This document shows, one piece after another, positions 54,901 to 62,815 of a stretch of DNA of 64,000 nucleotides. The stretch is from Flavobacterium denitrificans DSM 15936 (GTDB lineage: Bacteria; Bacteroidota; Bacteroidia; Flavobacteriales; Flavobacteriaceae). The stretch lies in the NCBI RefSeq assembly GCF_000425445.1, contig NZ_AUDL01000008.1, positions 186,001-250,000 of the forward strand, written 5' to 3'. The notes beneath the pieces were generated by a model. That model was given only the letters and a program-made list of their open reading frames with translations. It made no database searches and had not been told where the DNA came from. The position numbers were made by a program, and so were the translations under genes. Every line of letters starts with the position of its first letter. Within the stretch, counting starts at the first letter, position 1.

Positions 54901-55175
54901 TCTTTAGTCCCAAATCCGATAAATGAAAAAGTCAAAACACCTTTAGGATTAGTTAATTTGATCTTATAACGTCCGTCAAAATCAGTAGAAACGCCGTTTT
55001 TAGTTCCTTTCTCAAGTACATTAACTCCCGGCAAAGTAAGTCCGGCAGCATCTTTAACGGTTCCTTCTATAGTTGTAGTCTGTGCATTTACCTGACTACT
55101 CATAAGCAAGCACAATAAGAAAACAAGTGCAGAGCAATAATTTGCCCCTTTGTTTAAAGATTCTTTAAAGTTCAT
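51948..55175 (-). CDS. SusC/RagA-type TonB-dependent transporter
   Basis: 1075 residues with a signal peptide (SSQVNAQ near residue 32). CarboxypepD_reg-like domain (IEGTVKDAAGLTLPGVNVLE, GVSTDFDGRYKIKL), VVIGYGTSKKSDLTGAVSTF, plug (EALTGRIAGVSVSSSEGSPD, ASPLYIVDGFPVNSLNDISS, TMTVLKDASSTAIYGSRGAY), and the barrel ending RSKQLIFGLNLNF. First gene of a three-gene operon (SusC, SusD, beta-helix lipoprotein) with a large upstream region carrying a perfect LacI-type palindrome. Confidence 0.95.
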   Translation of the reverse strand: MNFKESLNKGANYCSALVFLLCLLMSSQVNAQTTTIEGTVKDAAGLTLPGVNVLEKGTKNGVSTDFDGRYKIKLTNPKGVLTFSFIGFGTKEVPAGGKSKVDVILTEDSNNLNEVVVIGYGTSKKSDLTGAVSTFSGNEMRKIPTPNVAEALTGRIAGVSVSSSEGSPDSNVQVRIRGNGSLSQDASPLYIVDGFPVNSLNDISSSDIETMTVLKDASSTAIYGSRGAYGVIIVTTKKGKDGKIAVNFNMFYGMKQMANTIDVTSPEDYVKWQYEYALLDQTDKTILSNPSSYTKYFGNWQDYDQYKGMKGNNWQKQIFGRTGEVQSRDLSIRGGSDKINYNFNYAHYDEKAIMLGSDFNRNNLSLALNSKASDKIDLSFTVRYSDTEINGAGMNEQNEVSSADSRLKNVVGYAPIPVPGLTTDDTDEAVAQNLTHPFVSIVDNNRQQFRKNFNTLGSFSWKLTQDLVFKTELGLDNYNYQDYRFYGRTTYYVKNNPAAERQNMPAMIMMDRKDTRFRNANTLNYDLKKLVGEDHNLKFLVGEESIDYQRNDLTSTIQGYPLSFELDEAKKLTSQGTPISVDNFYYPDDKLLSFFGRVNYDYKDRYLLTATYRADGSSKFLGDNKWGFFPAAAAAWKISGEEFMKDASWINLLKLRVSYGEAGNNNIPTGQMVQSFISSTSTWINGVDNFWAASKTMANPDLKWETTITQNIGLDFDLFKNKVTGSVEVYKNKTKDLLMLFPISGGYDNQYRNMGEIQNSGVEATLNLNLIEREKYGVSLSFNAAFNTNKINSLGVMSNFTAASGWASSSITGDYLVNVGQPLGIMYGYKSAGRYEVSDFDYAAGAYTLKSGVPDGSTVVGKMQPGAMKLRDLDGDGKVNANDLTVIGNANPKSTGGMVLNANAYGFDLSAAFNWSIGNDVYNANKIEFASSIPNGQYRNLSSEMADGTRWTNLDPSTGQLVTDPAALTALNANTTMWSPYMPRYVFSDWAVEDGSFLRLNTLSLGYTTPGALTSALGVSKLRFYFTASNVFVWTNYSGPDPESSTRRNTPYTPGVDYSAYPRSKQLIFGLNLNF

Positions 55176-55342
55176 GGTTTATTGTTTAAGTTATTAATTG
55201 GTTAATGGTAAAATTTATGTGGTTTTGACATTCTAAATTTTCTGTATTATGTGGTTTTGATTTTTAAAAACGTAGCAACAGCAAGGTTTTTCAATCGATT
55301 TCGTTTAAAAAAAACAATTTGAAAGAAACAAAAATCAAATCA

Positions 55343-55356
55343 TGTAATCGATTACA
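55343..55356. promoter_or_regulatory. perfect palindromic operator candidate
   Basis: TGTAATCGATTACA, 14 of 14 bases palindromic and centred on CG, 168 bases before the SusC start codon. This shape is typical of LacI-family operators. Confidence 0.65.
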
Positions 55357-55530
55357 CAAACATAGATATTTTTTTTGTATAAAAAATTAATTTTCATAAA
55401 AATTTGCTAAAAAAAATTACATATCAAAAATAAAAGCACTTTTTTATACAACATATGTAATTTATATTATGAATAAATAGTAAATATATTATTGTGTTAT
55501 ATTAAAATCTTTCGTTTTTATCAAAAAAAC

Positions 55531-55542
55531 AATCGATTACAT
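55531..55542. promoter_or_regulatory. second copy of the ATCGATTACA operator
   Basis: AATCGATTACAT matches 11 consecutive bases of the 55343 palindrome, about 188 bases farther upstream. Two spaced sites would allow looping by a tetrameric or cooperative regulator. Confidence 0.5.
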
Positions 55543-55682
55543 GAAAAAAAAATATCGTTTGCACACGACGAAAAAATTCGTCCTATGCAAACGATATCAA
55601 ACACAAGTACCAATAAAAAACCAGCCAATTCCTACAACTCGAGAGGCGATAGACTTAAATTGGTTTAATAAAAAGGCACAAA

Positions 55683-55716
55683 AAAAGTCCTTAAACAATT
55701 AATTTTAAGGACTTTT
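55683..55716 (-). terminator. intrinsic terminator of the MFS gene
   Basis: Stem AAAAGTCCTTAAA / TTTAAGGACTTTT (55683-55695, 55704-55716), short loop, T-run on the minus strand, 20 bases past the stop at 55736. Confidence 0.85.
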
Positions 55717-55735
55717 GAATAATACGTTGGAATAA

Positions 55736-56902
55736 TTATACTCTTTGAAGCTGCAAATTTGTCTTATGTTTTTGCATTAAAGCAAAAGTAATTATCATTC
55801 CAGTCAAAGCCATTGCAATACCAATAAGATTTGGAGAAGCAAAATCGTAACCCGCCGCCAAAGGCAATCCACCTAAAAAAGCTCCCAAAGCATTCCCTAC
55901 ATTAAAACTTCCCTGAAGTGCTGCCGATGCAATCATCTCTGCATCCTTAGCCGTTTTGATCATAAGCATTTGAATTGGTGCAATAACGGAAAAAGAAATT
56001 GCTCCTGTCAAGAATGTCAGAAATAATGATACATATTGATTAAAAGAGAAAAAATAAACCATCAACAAATCAAGTACCATTACAAATAATAGCGCTAGCA
56101 CGGTTGGTGCTGGTGAATATTTATCGGCCAATTTTCCTCCCAGAAAATTACCGACAACCATTCCTAATCCTGCTAAGATTAAGATTGAAGAAACATCTTC
56201 TGGCGAAAATTTAGAAATATTGATTAATAAAGGAGCAATATAACTAATCCAGGCAAACAATCCACCAAAACCAATTGCAGTGATTCCAATAATTAACCAA
56301 GCTTCTGTTTTCTTAAAAAACTGCAGTTGTGTTTTCATATTTACATCACCGGCTTTTTCCAAATTCGGCATCCACAGCGAAATAAACAAGAAAGTCAGCA
56401 ATCCCACAAAAGCAATTAATATAAAGGTATAGCGCCAAATAAAATGGTGTCCTATATATGTACCAATTGGCACACCAATTAAATTCGCAATCGTCAAACC
56501 AGCAAACATAATAGAGATTGCCTGCGCCTCTTTTCCTTTATCAGCCAAACGGCTTGCGACTACTGCTCCAACTCCAAAGAACGCTCCATGTGGCAATCCG
56601 GAAAGAAATCTCGAAGCGAACAAGAAATTATAATTTGGTGCAATTATTGAAAGTGCATTAAAAACAGTCAGCATTAAAGCCAGCAATAAAAGCATTTTTT
56701 TAGGAGGAAAGTTTCTTCCTAATATCACTAATAACGGCGCGCCAATAACAACGCCCAAAGCATATGATGAAATTAAATATCCAGCAACAGGAATCGAAAC
56801 CTTCATATTTGAAGCAATATCAGGCAGAAGCCCCATCATAACAAATTCGGTTATCCCTATGGTTAAGCCTCCTAAAGACAAGGCAATAAGACTTTTTTTC
56901 AT
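55736..56902 (-). CDS. MFS transporter, AraJ/drug-efflux type
   Basis: 388 residues, 12 predicted membrane helices. Begins LIALSLGGLTIGITEFVMMG, the GxTEFV start typical of the DHA1 AraJ/YdhP/Sot branch, followed by LPDIASNMKVSIPVAGYLIS, SRFLSGLPHGAFFGVGAVVA and LIGVPIGTYIGHHFIWRYTF. These proteins export sugars, sugar analogues or drugs by proton antiport. Divergent from an AraC regulator with a 106-base shared promoter region, so that regulator probably controls it. Confidence 0.92.
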   Translation of the reverse strand: MKKSLIALSLGGLTIGITEFVMMGLLPDIASNMKVSIPVAGYLISSYALGVVIGAPLLVILGRNFPPKKMLLLLALMLTVFNALSIIAPNYNFLFASRFLSGLPHGAFFGVGAVVASRLADKGKEAQAISIMFAGLTIANLIGVPIGTYIGHHFIWRYTFILIAFVGLLTFLFISLWMPNLEKAGDVNMKTQLQFFKKTEAWLIIGITAIGFGGLFAWISYIAPLLINISKFSPEDVSSILILAGLGMVVGNFLGGKLADKYSPAPTVLALLFVMVLDLLMVYFFSFNQYVSLFLTFLTGAISFSVIAPIQMLMIKTAKDAEMIASAALQGSFNVGNALGAFLGGLPLAAGYDFASPNLIGIAMALTGMIITFALMQKHKTNLQLQRV

Positions 56903-56942
56903 TTTGATTTTAGTAGAAAGGAATATTATGTTTTCTACGATG

Positions 56943-56950
56943 CAAATTTA
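56943..56950 (-). promoter_or_regulatory. -7 box candidate of the MFS gene
   Basis: TAAATTTG on the minus strand, matching the Bacteroidota -7 consensus TAnnTTTG, 41-48 bases before the MFS start codon. Confidence 0.55.
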
Positions 56951-57008
56951 ACACCGTTAACCTTCAAAAAAGTTGTACATTTACGATATAAAATTGTAAA
57001 TTTAAGTT

Positions 57009-57842
57009 ATGCCTAAGTTAAATCAGTTTAAAACACTAGTTCTTGATGAATTTGAAGAAGAAAAATTTCATCTTCCTCCACATACACATACGTATTACGA
57101 AATCATTTATATCAAGAAAGGAAGCGGTGTTCATCACCTGAATAACAACCTGTTATCTTACAAAGCTGGTGATCTGTTTGTGATTTCGCCAGACGATGAA
57201 CATTATTTTGATATAAAGAAATGTACCGGATTCATTTTCATTAAATTCACAGATAATTATTTTAACTCTAAACAGAATCTAACCTGCGATGAATTTCTCG
57301 TAAATACTCCCGAAAATTTCATGCGCGACAAAATCCTGAAAGAAACAGTTTTGAAGTTTGATGAACCTTGCAAAACGATTTTAAAAAACACAGTCGAAAA
57401 CATCGTAACGTACGGACGTTATATTGATGTTACCACTTCGCCAATTGTGTTTTATCAAATTCTTTCGATTTTTGGTCTGATTAAAGAAACGATTCGGGGA
57501 ATGAATCTTCAAATGAAATCGACACATTTAGATAATGAACAAATTGCCAATTACATTCATCAAAATGTTTATCAGCCAAAATTGGTTCAGATCAAAGTAA
57601 TCGCTGAGCATTTTAATATTGCTCCAACTTATTTCAGCGCTTATTTCAAAAGAACATTTTCTATTAGTTATCGTGATTACATTAATAACCTCCGAACAAC
57701 TTTGATTGAAAAGAGAATTCATAATAATCAATTGCCCATCAAGCAAATTGCTTATGAATTTGGTTTTACCGATGAAAGTCATTTGACGAATTATTTCAAA
57801 AAAAGGAAAAACATGAAACCGACTGATTTCAAAAAGCTTTAA
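57009..57842 (+). CDS. AraC-family transcriptional regulator with cupin sensor
   Basis: 277 residues. N-terminal cupin (HLPPHTHTYYEIIYIKKGSG, NNLLSYKAGDLFVISPDDEH) with the His-rich strand that often binds a ligand. C-terminal DNA-binding domain: LVQIKVIAEHFNIAPTYFSA, then FKRTFSISYRDYINNLR and LPIKQIAYEFGFTDESHLTN, YFKKRKNMKPTDFKK. Divergent from the MFS exporter gene, a common layout in which the regulator controls the exporter and itself. Effector unknown. Confidence 0.92.
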   Translation: MPKLNQFKTLVLDEFEEEKFHLPPHTHTYYEIIYIKKGSGVHHLNNNLLSYKAGDLFVISPDDEHYFDIKKCTGFIFIKFTDNYFNSKQNLTCDEFLVNTPENFMRDKILKETVLKFDEPCKTILKNTVENIVTYGRYIDVTTSPIVFYQILSIFGLIKETIRGMNLQMKSTHLDNEQIANYIHQNVYQPKLVQIKVIAEHFNIAPTYFSAYFKRTFSISYRDYINNLRTTLIEKRIHNNQLPIKQIAYEFGFTDESHLTNYFKKRKNMKPTDFKKL

Positions 57843-57885
57843 GTTATTGAAATCTTAAAAAGTAAGTTTCTCGAACATTTTTAGC

Positions 57886-57893
57886 TAAATTTG
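57886..57893 (+). promoter_or_regulatory. -7 box candidate of the copper block
   Basis: TAAATTTG, an exact match to TAnnTTTG, 20-27 bases upstream of the TTG start at 57913. It would start the transcript only about a dozen bases before that codon, which supports the early TTG start. Confidence 0.6.
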
Positions 57894-57912
57894 TACTTCT
57901 AAAACAATTTCT

Positions 57913-58272
57913 TTGAGCAAGAAAATCCACATAATACTGCTTTTTATAACGCTTGGCTTCTTTTTGAATCCGAGTTATACTTATGCATGCAATATGGGGA
58001 ATCAGAAAGAAATTGCTTCTAAAAAAGAAAACAGCTGTTCTAAAAAATGCTGTGAAAAGAAAACCTCAAAACAAGAAAAACACAATTGTGATGGAAAGTG
58101 CAGTCATTCAGGCTGTACAACTTCTGCATTGCAATTCGTTATTTTAAACTCAAACGATTTTGATTTGGAAAACGATGTTTTCAACTTTTCTTTAAAAAAC
58201 ACTGTTTCATCTTACAGTAATTCTACTATTTCTTCGGGATTTACTTCTATTTGGCTAAAGCCGAAAATATAA
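57913..58272 (+). CDS. Cys-rich exported protein of the copper block
   Basis: 119 residues from a TTG start at 57913. The next in-frame Met is internal and would remove the signal peptide (IILLFITLGFFLNPSYTYA), and the promoter-like TAAATTTG sits just upstream. The mature N-terminal half is rich in Cys, Lys and His (CSKKCCEKKTSKQEKHNCDG, KCSHSGC), a metal-binding composition; the C-terminal half has no recognised motif. Neighbours are copper-handling genes, so periplasmic copper binding is the best guess. The family is not one I can name. Confidence 0.72.
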   Translation: MSKKIHIILLFITLGFFLNPSYTYACNMGNQKEIASKKENSCSKKCCEKKTSKQEKHNCDGKCSHSGCTTSALQFVILNSNDFDLENDVFNFSLKNTVSSYSNSTISSGFTSIWLKPKI

Positions 58273-58369
58273 TTATTGTATTTGTGACAGCCCATATTGG
58301 GTCTTTTCGAAATCAAATTTTTTAATTAATTTTAAAGGAAATAAATCCTTTACTCAAATATTATATACA

Positions 58370-58897
58370 ATGAAAAAATCAATCATAGCTCTAGCAACAG
58401 CGCTTACCGTATTATTTAGCACAAATACGATTCAGGCAAAAAACAATAATTCTGAATTAACAACAATCGAAACTGCAGATTCTCAATTACAATCTGTTTA
58501 CGATGCTTATTTTAATGTAAAAGATGCGCTAATTAAAAGTGACAGCAAACTGACTTCGGCGAAAGCCAAAGATTTACTGACAGCAATTTCAGCGGTAAAA
58601 ATGGACAAACTGAAAAGCAACGAACATACCGTTTGGATGAAAGTAGTTAAAAAATTAACTGCCGATGCCAAAAGTATTTCGTCTACGGCAGATCTAAAAA
58701 AACAACGCGATACGTTTAAATCATTATCAAAAAGCACTTATGATTTAATAAAAGTTTCAAGTCCGGACCAGCCAATCTACAAACAATATTGCCCAATGGC
58801 AGATGCTGACTGGTTAAGCAAAGAAAAAGCAGTTAAGAATCCGTATTACGGCTCATCAATGCTAACTTGCGGAAACGTGGTAGAAACGATTAAATAA
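58370..58897 (+). CDS. DUF3347 domain periplasmic protein (copper efflux-associated)
   Basis: 175 residues with a signal peptide (TNTIQAK near residue 23). The body (about 40-175) is the DUF3347 domain: LQSVYDAYFNVKDALIKSDS, LTAISAVKMDKLKSNEHTVW, and the C-terminal YKQYCPMADADWLSKEKAV and NPYYGSSMLTCGNVVETI. The paired CPM and TCG segments with Met and Cys are like those appended to CusB-type copper efflux proteins and probably bind Cu(I). The stop is 2 bases before the next gene. Confidence 0.9.
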   Translation: MKKSIIALATALTVLFSTNTIQAKNNNSELTTIETADSQLQSVYDAYFNVKDALIKSDSKLTSAKAKDLLTAISAVKMDKLKSNEHTVWMKVVKKLTADAKSISSTADLKKQRDTFKSLSKSTYDLIKVSSPDQPIYKQYCPMADADWLSKEKAVKNPYYGSSMLTCGNVVETIK

Positions 58898-58899
58898 AT

Positions 58900-59460
58900 A
58901 TGAAGCTCTACATCAAAAACATGGTGTGTGCCCGATGTAAAATGGTTGTGGAGTCTGAGTTCGAAAAACTTGGACTCCAAACGATTTCTGTCGAACTTGG
59001 TGAAGTTGAATTGAAAGAAGAAATCAGTGATGATAAGAAAGAAGTTTTGCTGAAAAATCTGCAAGCTTTAGGTTTTGATTTAATTGATGATAAAAAAACA
59101 AAAACCGTCGAAAGAATAAAAAACCTAATTGTCGATTTGGTTCATCATAAAAACAATGATTTAAAAATCAACCTATCAGAATATCTGGCAGAAAACTTAA
59201 ATCAGGATTATAATTCACTGAGCAATTTGTTTTCTGAAATCGAAAACACTACAATCGAAAAGTATTTTATCAGCCAAAAAATCGAAAAAGTAAAAGAATT
59301 ATTGATTTATAATGAGCTTTCGTTAAGTGAAATCGCTGATATTCTCAACTACAGCAACGTCGCGCATTTGAGTAATCAATTCAAGAAAATTACCGGCTAC
59401 ACTCCTACTTCCTTCAAACAATTGAAAGATAATAAGCGTATTCAGATCGAGAATATTTGA
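58900..59460 (+). CDS. HMA-AraC fusion transcriptional regulator
   Basis: 186 residues. The N-terminal 65 residues form a heavy-metal-associated-like domain with MVCARCKMVV (Cys10, Cys13) and the beta-alpha-beta pattern of copper chaperones (TISVELGEVELKEEI, LLKNLQALGFDLIDD). The C-terminal part (about 100-180) is an AraC-type helix-turn-helix: YFISQKIEKVKELLIYNELS, LSEIADILNYSNVAHLSNQF, KKITGYTPTSFKQLK. This points to a one-component copper-responsive activator. It is cotranscribed with DUF3347 (2-base gap) and lies upstream of the copper ATPase. Confidence 0.88.
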   Translation: MKLYIKNMVCARCKMVVESEFEKLGLQTISVELGEVELKEEISDDKKEVLLKNLQALGFDLIDDKKTKTVERIKNLIVDLVHHKNNDLKINLSEYLAENLNQDYNSLSNLFSEIENTTIEKYFISQKIEKVKELLIYNELSLSEIADILNYSNVAHLSNQFKKITGYTPTSFKQLKDNKRIQIENI

Positions 59461-59980
59461 TTTTCTCCAAAAGGCGCAAAAATCATTCTCTCGCAGATTT
59501 AAACAGATTAAGCAGATAATTTTGATTAATAAAAATAAATCTGTTCAATCTGCGGAATCTGCGAGAGATTTTACCGCAAAGAGCGCAAAGGTTTTATTTA
59601 GCCACAGATTATACAGATTAACACAGATTTAAAAAATCTTTTTAATCTCTTAATCTGTGGCTAACTTTTTTACATAGCGATTTCGCAATTTATTGAGGAC
59701 ATAGCCCAAGGTTTCAACCTTGGGTACACAAAGATTGGAACAAAATGCGTTTCCCAAGGTTGAAACCTTGGGCTATGTTTTATATAGAATTCGTAAAGAT
59801 ATTTTCGACAAAGCTTTGCGAACTTTGCGTTTTTACAAAGCCACGCTAATCAAAAAAACCTTGCGCCCTTTGCGGTTAAAAACAGCATTTCGTAAATCTT
59901 ACAAATCATTCCCAAAATTCTACAAACCAAACTCACACATACTTCGGAAATTTGCATTGTAATACTTAAAAACCAATACA
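59461..59980. repeat. dense intergenic inverted-repeat cluster
   Basis: 520 bases made mostly of inverted repeats: TCTCGCAGATTT-type arms (59487-59517, 59539-59568); AGCCACAGATTA-type arms (59600-59630, 59644-59662); a 26-bp perfect pair with core CCCAAGGTTTCAACCTTGGG (59699-59724, 59753-59778); and an outer pair ACCGCAAAG/CTTTGCGGT (59573-59595, 59855-59877) that encloses the middle two. No gene is seen. Such elements are dispersed in flavobacterial intergenic DNA. The ATPase promoter must lie at the right end (near 59940-59975). Confidence 0.8.
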
Positions 59981-62515
59981 ATGACTCATCAATATATAAT
60001 TTCAGGAATGTCTTGCAACGGATGCCGAACCAAAGTCGAAAAAACTTTGAATGAAGTAGAGGGCGTTCAGGCAGAAGTGACTTTGAATCCGCCAACGGCT
60101 ACGATCACAATGGACAAACATGTGCCGACAGAAAAATTTCAAGAAGTTTTATCGGTGGCTGGAAATTATACCATTGAAATGGATTCTCCTAAAAACCATT
60201 CTGAAACAGCTGAAAAATCTTGTTGTTCAGCTCATAAAAAAGAGAACCACGATCATCATAAAACAGAAACTAAAAAAGTACACCAACACAGTGCAAATGG
60301 CGTTTATTATTGTCCAATGCATTGCGAAGGCAACAAAACCTACAACAAACCTGGAGACTGTCCGGTTTGCGGAATGGATTTAGTTCCTCAAGTTGCCATA
60401 ACTTCAACACAATTTACTTGTCCGATGCATCCTGAAATCGTTTCAAATGAACCGGGAGATTGTCCAATTTGTGGAATGGATTTGGTTCCGATGCAGGCTT
60501 CAGAAAGTGAAGAAAACAAAACCTATTCTGATTTATTGAAGAAAATGAAAATCGCGATTCTGTTTACGCTTCCAATTTTCATTATTTCAATGTCAGAAAT
60601 GATTACGAATAATCCACTTTACAATATCATGTCTATTGAGAAATGGAATTGGGTTCAATTCTTATTTTCAATTCCCGTTTTATTTTATGCAGGCTGGATG
60701 TTTTTCGTTCGCGCTTACAAATCAATTGTGACTTGGAATTTGAATATGTTCACGCTAATAGGAATTGGAACGAGCGTTGCTTTCCTATTTAGCATTGTCG
60801 GAATGTTTTTTCCTGATATTTTTCCATCCGAATTCAAATCGCATCACGGAACGATTCATTTGTATTTCGAAGCTTCGACCGTAATTATCACTTTAGTTTT
60901 ATTAGGACAATTATTGGAAGCAAAAGCTCACGGACAAACGAATGGCGCAATAAAAGAATTACTAAAATTAGCTCCAACTGAAGCCACTTTGGTAGAAAAT
61001 GGAATTGATAAAGTTATTTCCATTCACAACATAAAAAAAGGTGATTTACTACGTGTAAAACCAGGAGAAAAAATTCCGGTTGACGGAAAAATAACTTCTG
61101 GCGAAAGCAGTATAGACGAATCGATGATTACGGGAGAACCAATTCCAGTTGATAAAAAAATAGGCGATGCTGTAATTTCTGGAACTATAAATGGAATCAA
61201 ATCATTTGTAATGATTGCTGAAAAAGTGGGTTCAGAAACGATGCTTTCGCAGATTATCCAAATGGTAAATGATGCAAGCAGATCTCGCGCCCCAATTCAG
61301 AAATTAGCCGATCGTGTTTCTAAATATTTTGTACCAACGGTTGTTATTATTTCAATTTTAACCTTTTTTGCTTGGGCAAAATTTGGTCCAGAACCAGCCT
61401 ATGTTTACGGATTAATTAATGCGATTGCCGTTCTAATAATTGCTTGTCCTTGTGCACTTGGACTCGCAACTCCAATGTCTGTTATGGTCGGAGTTGGAAA
61501 AGGCGCTCAAAACGGAATTTTAATTAAAAATGCCGAAGCTTTGGAAAACATGAATAAAATCGATGTTTTGATTACCGATAAAACCGGAACCATTACAGAA
61601 GGAAAACCATCTGTAGAAAAAGTCTATTCGGTTACTAATGAGGAAGATTTTCTGCTTCAAAACATTGCTTCTCTAAATCAGCATAGCGAACATCCTTTGG
61701 CGCAAGCCGTAGTCAATTTCGCGAAAGCAAAAAATAGTTCATTTAAAGAAGTTCAAGGTTTTGAAACTATTGCAGGAAAAGGTGTTTTAGGAACTATCGA
61801 AGGCAAAAAAGTAGCTTTAGGAAATAAAAAATTAATGGAAGAAATCGGCGCTTCTATTTCTAGTGATTTAGAACAAAAAGTTACATCCGAACAAAATTTA
61901 GGGAAAACTATTTCTTACATCGCAATTGAAAATATTGTTTTAGGTTATGTTGCCATTACCGATGCCATCAAAGAAAATAGCGCAAAAGCCATTAAAGAAT
62001 TAATTGCTCAAGGCGTTGAGGTTATCATGATGACTGGCGACAATCATAATACCGCAAAAGCCGTTGCAGAACATTTGCATTTGAGTTCTTTCAAAGCAGA
62101 TTGTCTTCCAGAAGATAAATTAAAAGAAATCGAGCGTTTGCAAGCACAAGGAAAAATTGTCGCAATGGCTGGAGACGGAATTAATGATGCACCGGCTTTG
62201 GCGCAATCCAATATCGGAATTGCAATGGGAACCGGAACTGATGTTGCAATCGAAAGCGCTAAAATTACTTTAGTAAAAGGTGATTTAAACGGAATTGTAA
62301 AAGCCAAAAACCTCAGCCATGCGGTAATGTCAAATATCAAACAAAATTTATTTTTTGCTTTTATCTACAATACTTTGGGCGTGCCAATTGCCGCCGGAAT
62401 TTTATATCCGTTTTTAGGAATATTGCTTTCGCCGATGTTGGCTGCGGTTGCCATGAGTTTGAGTTCTGTATCCGTAATCGTAAATGCTTTGCGATTGCGA
62501 AATCTAAAATTGTAA
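59981..62515 (+). CDS. copA: copper-translocating P1B-type ATPase
   Basis: 844 residues. Order: HMA domain ([15 protein letters not shown], residues about 8-70), a His-rich linker ([15 protein letters not shown]), two zinc/copper-binding short domains ([11 protein letters not shown]...CPVCGMDL and [14 protein letters not shown]...CPICGMDL), then eight membrane helices and the ATPase core. Key residues: [10 protein letters not shown] (Cys489 and Cys491, copper path), DKTGTITEG (phosphorylated Asp533), SEHPLA (HP motif), TGEPIPV in the A-domain and [10 protein letters not shown]. It pumps Cu(I) out of the cytoplasm. The flanking HMA-AraC and multicopper oxidase genes support a copper role. Confidence 0.95.
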   Translation: MTHQYIISGMSCNGCRTKVEKTLNEVEGVQAEVTLNPPTATITMDKHVPTEKFQEVLSVAGNYTIEMDSPKNHSETAEKSCCSAHKKENHDHHKTETKKVHQHSANGVYYCPMHCEGNKTYNKPGDCPVCGMDLVPQVAITSTQFTCPMHPEIVSNEPGDCPICGMDLVPMQASESEENKTYSDLLKKMKIAILFTLPIFIISMSEMITNNPLYNIMSIEKWNWVQFLFSIPVLFYAGWMFFVRAYKSIVTWNLNMFTLIGIGTSVAFLFSIVGMFFPDIFPSEFKSHHGTIHLYFEASTVIITLVLLGQLLEAKAHGQTNGAIKELLKLAPTEATLVENGIDKVISIHNIKKGDLLRVKPGEKIPVDGKITSGESSIDESMITGEPIPVDKKIGDAVISGTINGIKSFVMIAEKVGSETMLSQIIQMVNDASRSRAPIQKLADRVSKYFVPTVVIISILTFFAWAKFGPEPAYVYGLINAIAVLIIACPCALGLATPMSVMVGVGKGAQNGILIKNAEALENMNKIDVLITDKTGTITEGKPSVEKVYSVTNEEDFLLQNIASLNQHSEHPLAQAVVNFAKAKNSSFKEVQGFETIAGKGVLGTIEGKKVALGNKKLMEEIGASISSDLEQKVTSEQNLGKTISYIAIENIVLGYVAITDAIKENSAKAIKELIAQGVEVIMMTGDNHNTAKAVAEHLHLSSFKADCLPEDKLKEIERLQAQGKIVAMAGDGINDAPALAQSNIGIAMGTGTDVAIESAKITLVKGDLNGIVKAKNLSHAVMSNIKQNLFFAFIYNTLGVPIAAGILYPFLGILLSPMLAAVAMSLSSVSVIVNALRLRNLKL

Positions 62516-62815
62516 GTTGGAGCGAAATTATTCTAAACACATAGAAAGATAATTATTAGAAGATTAAATAAGGTATTTAATAACGCTACGAAAAACATTA
62601 GACAAAAAAACGCTTCGGAGAAGCGAAATATTTATAGAAATAGTATTTAGTCTCAGTAGTAAAGCTCCAGCGGAGCGACACCTTTTTTACATTGACTGCA
62701 TATTTCGCTCCGCTGGAGCTCTTTTATATCAACATAATTAAATCTCTATAAATATTTAGCTCCGCTGGAGCTTAATAAAATTAAATTGTACTCAATTGAT
62801 TTAAAATTACAATCC
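62516..62815. repeat. AGCTCCAGCGGAGCGA repeat cluster
   Basis: 300 bases between the ATPase stop and the oxidase start. AGCTCCAGCGGAGCGA at 62663-62678 and its perfect reverse complement at 62705-62720, plus AGCTCCGCTGGAGCT at 62758-62772, and a hairpin CGCTTCGGAGAAGCG at 62611-62625. AAATATTTATAG also recurs inverted at both ends. No gene. May act as terminator, RNA processing site or insulator. Confidence 0.75.

Larger units (their letters stand above)
55176..55735 (-). promoter_or_regulatory. long AT-rich upstream region of the second SusC operon
   Basis: 560 bases between the MFS stop and the SusC start. It contains CAATCGATTT (55292-55301), a perfect TGTAATCGATTACA (55343-55356) and AATCGATTACAT (55531-55542), and the MFS terminator at 55683-55716. 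No gene seen. The ATCGAT-centred sites look like LacI-family operators, but no LacI gene is adjacent. Confidence 0.65.

Noticed and set aside
59461..59980. CRISPR array
   Set aside because: Repeats are inverted pairs of different families with no regular spacing, no constant direct repeat and no cas genes.
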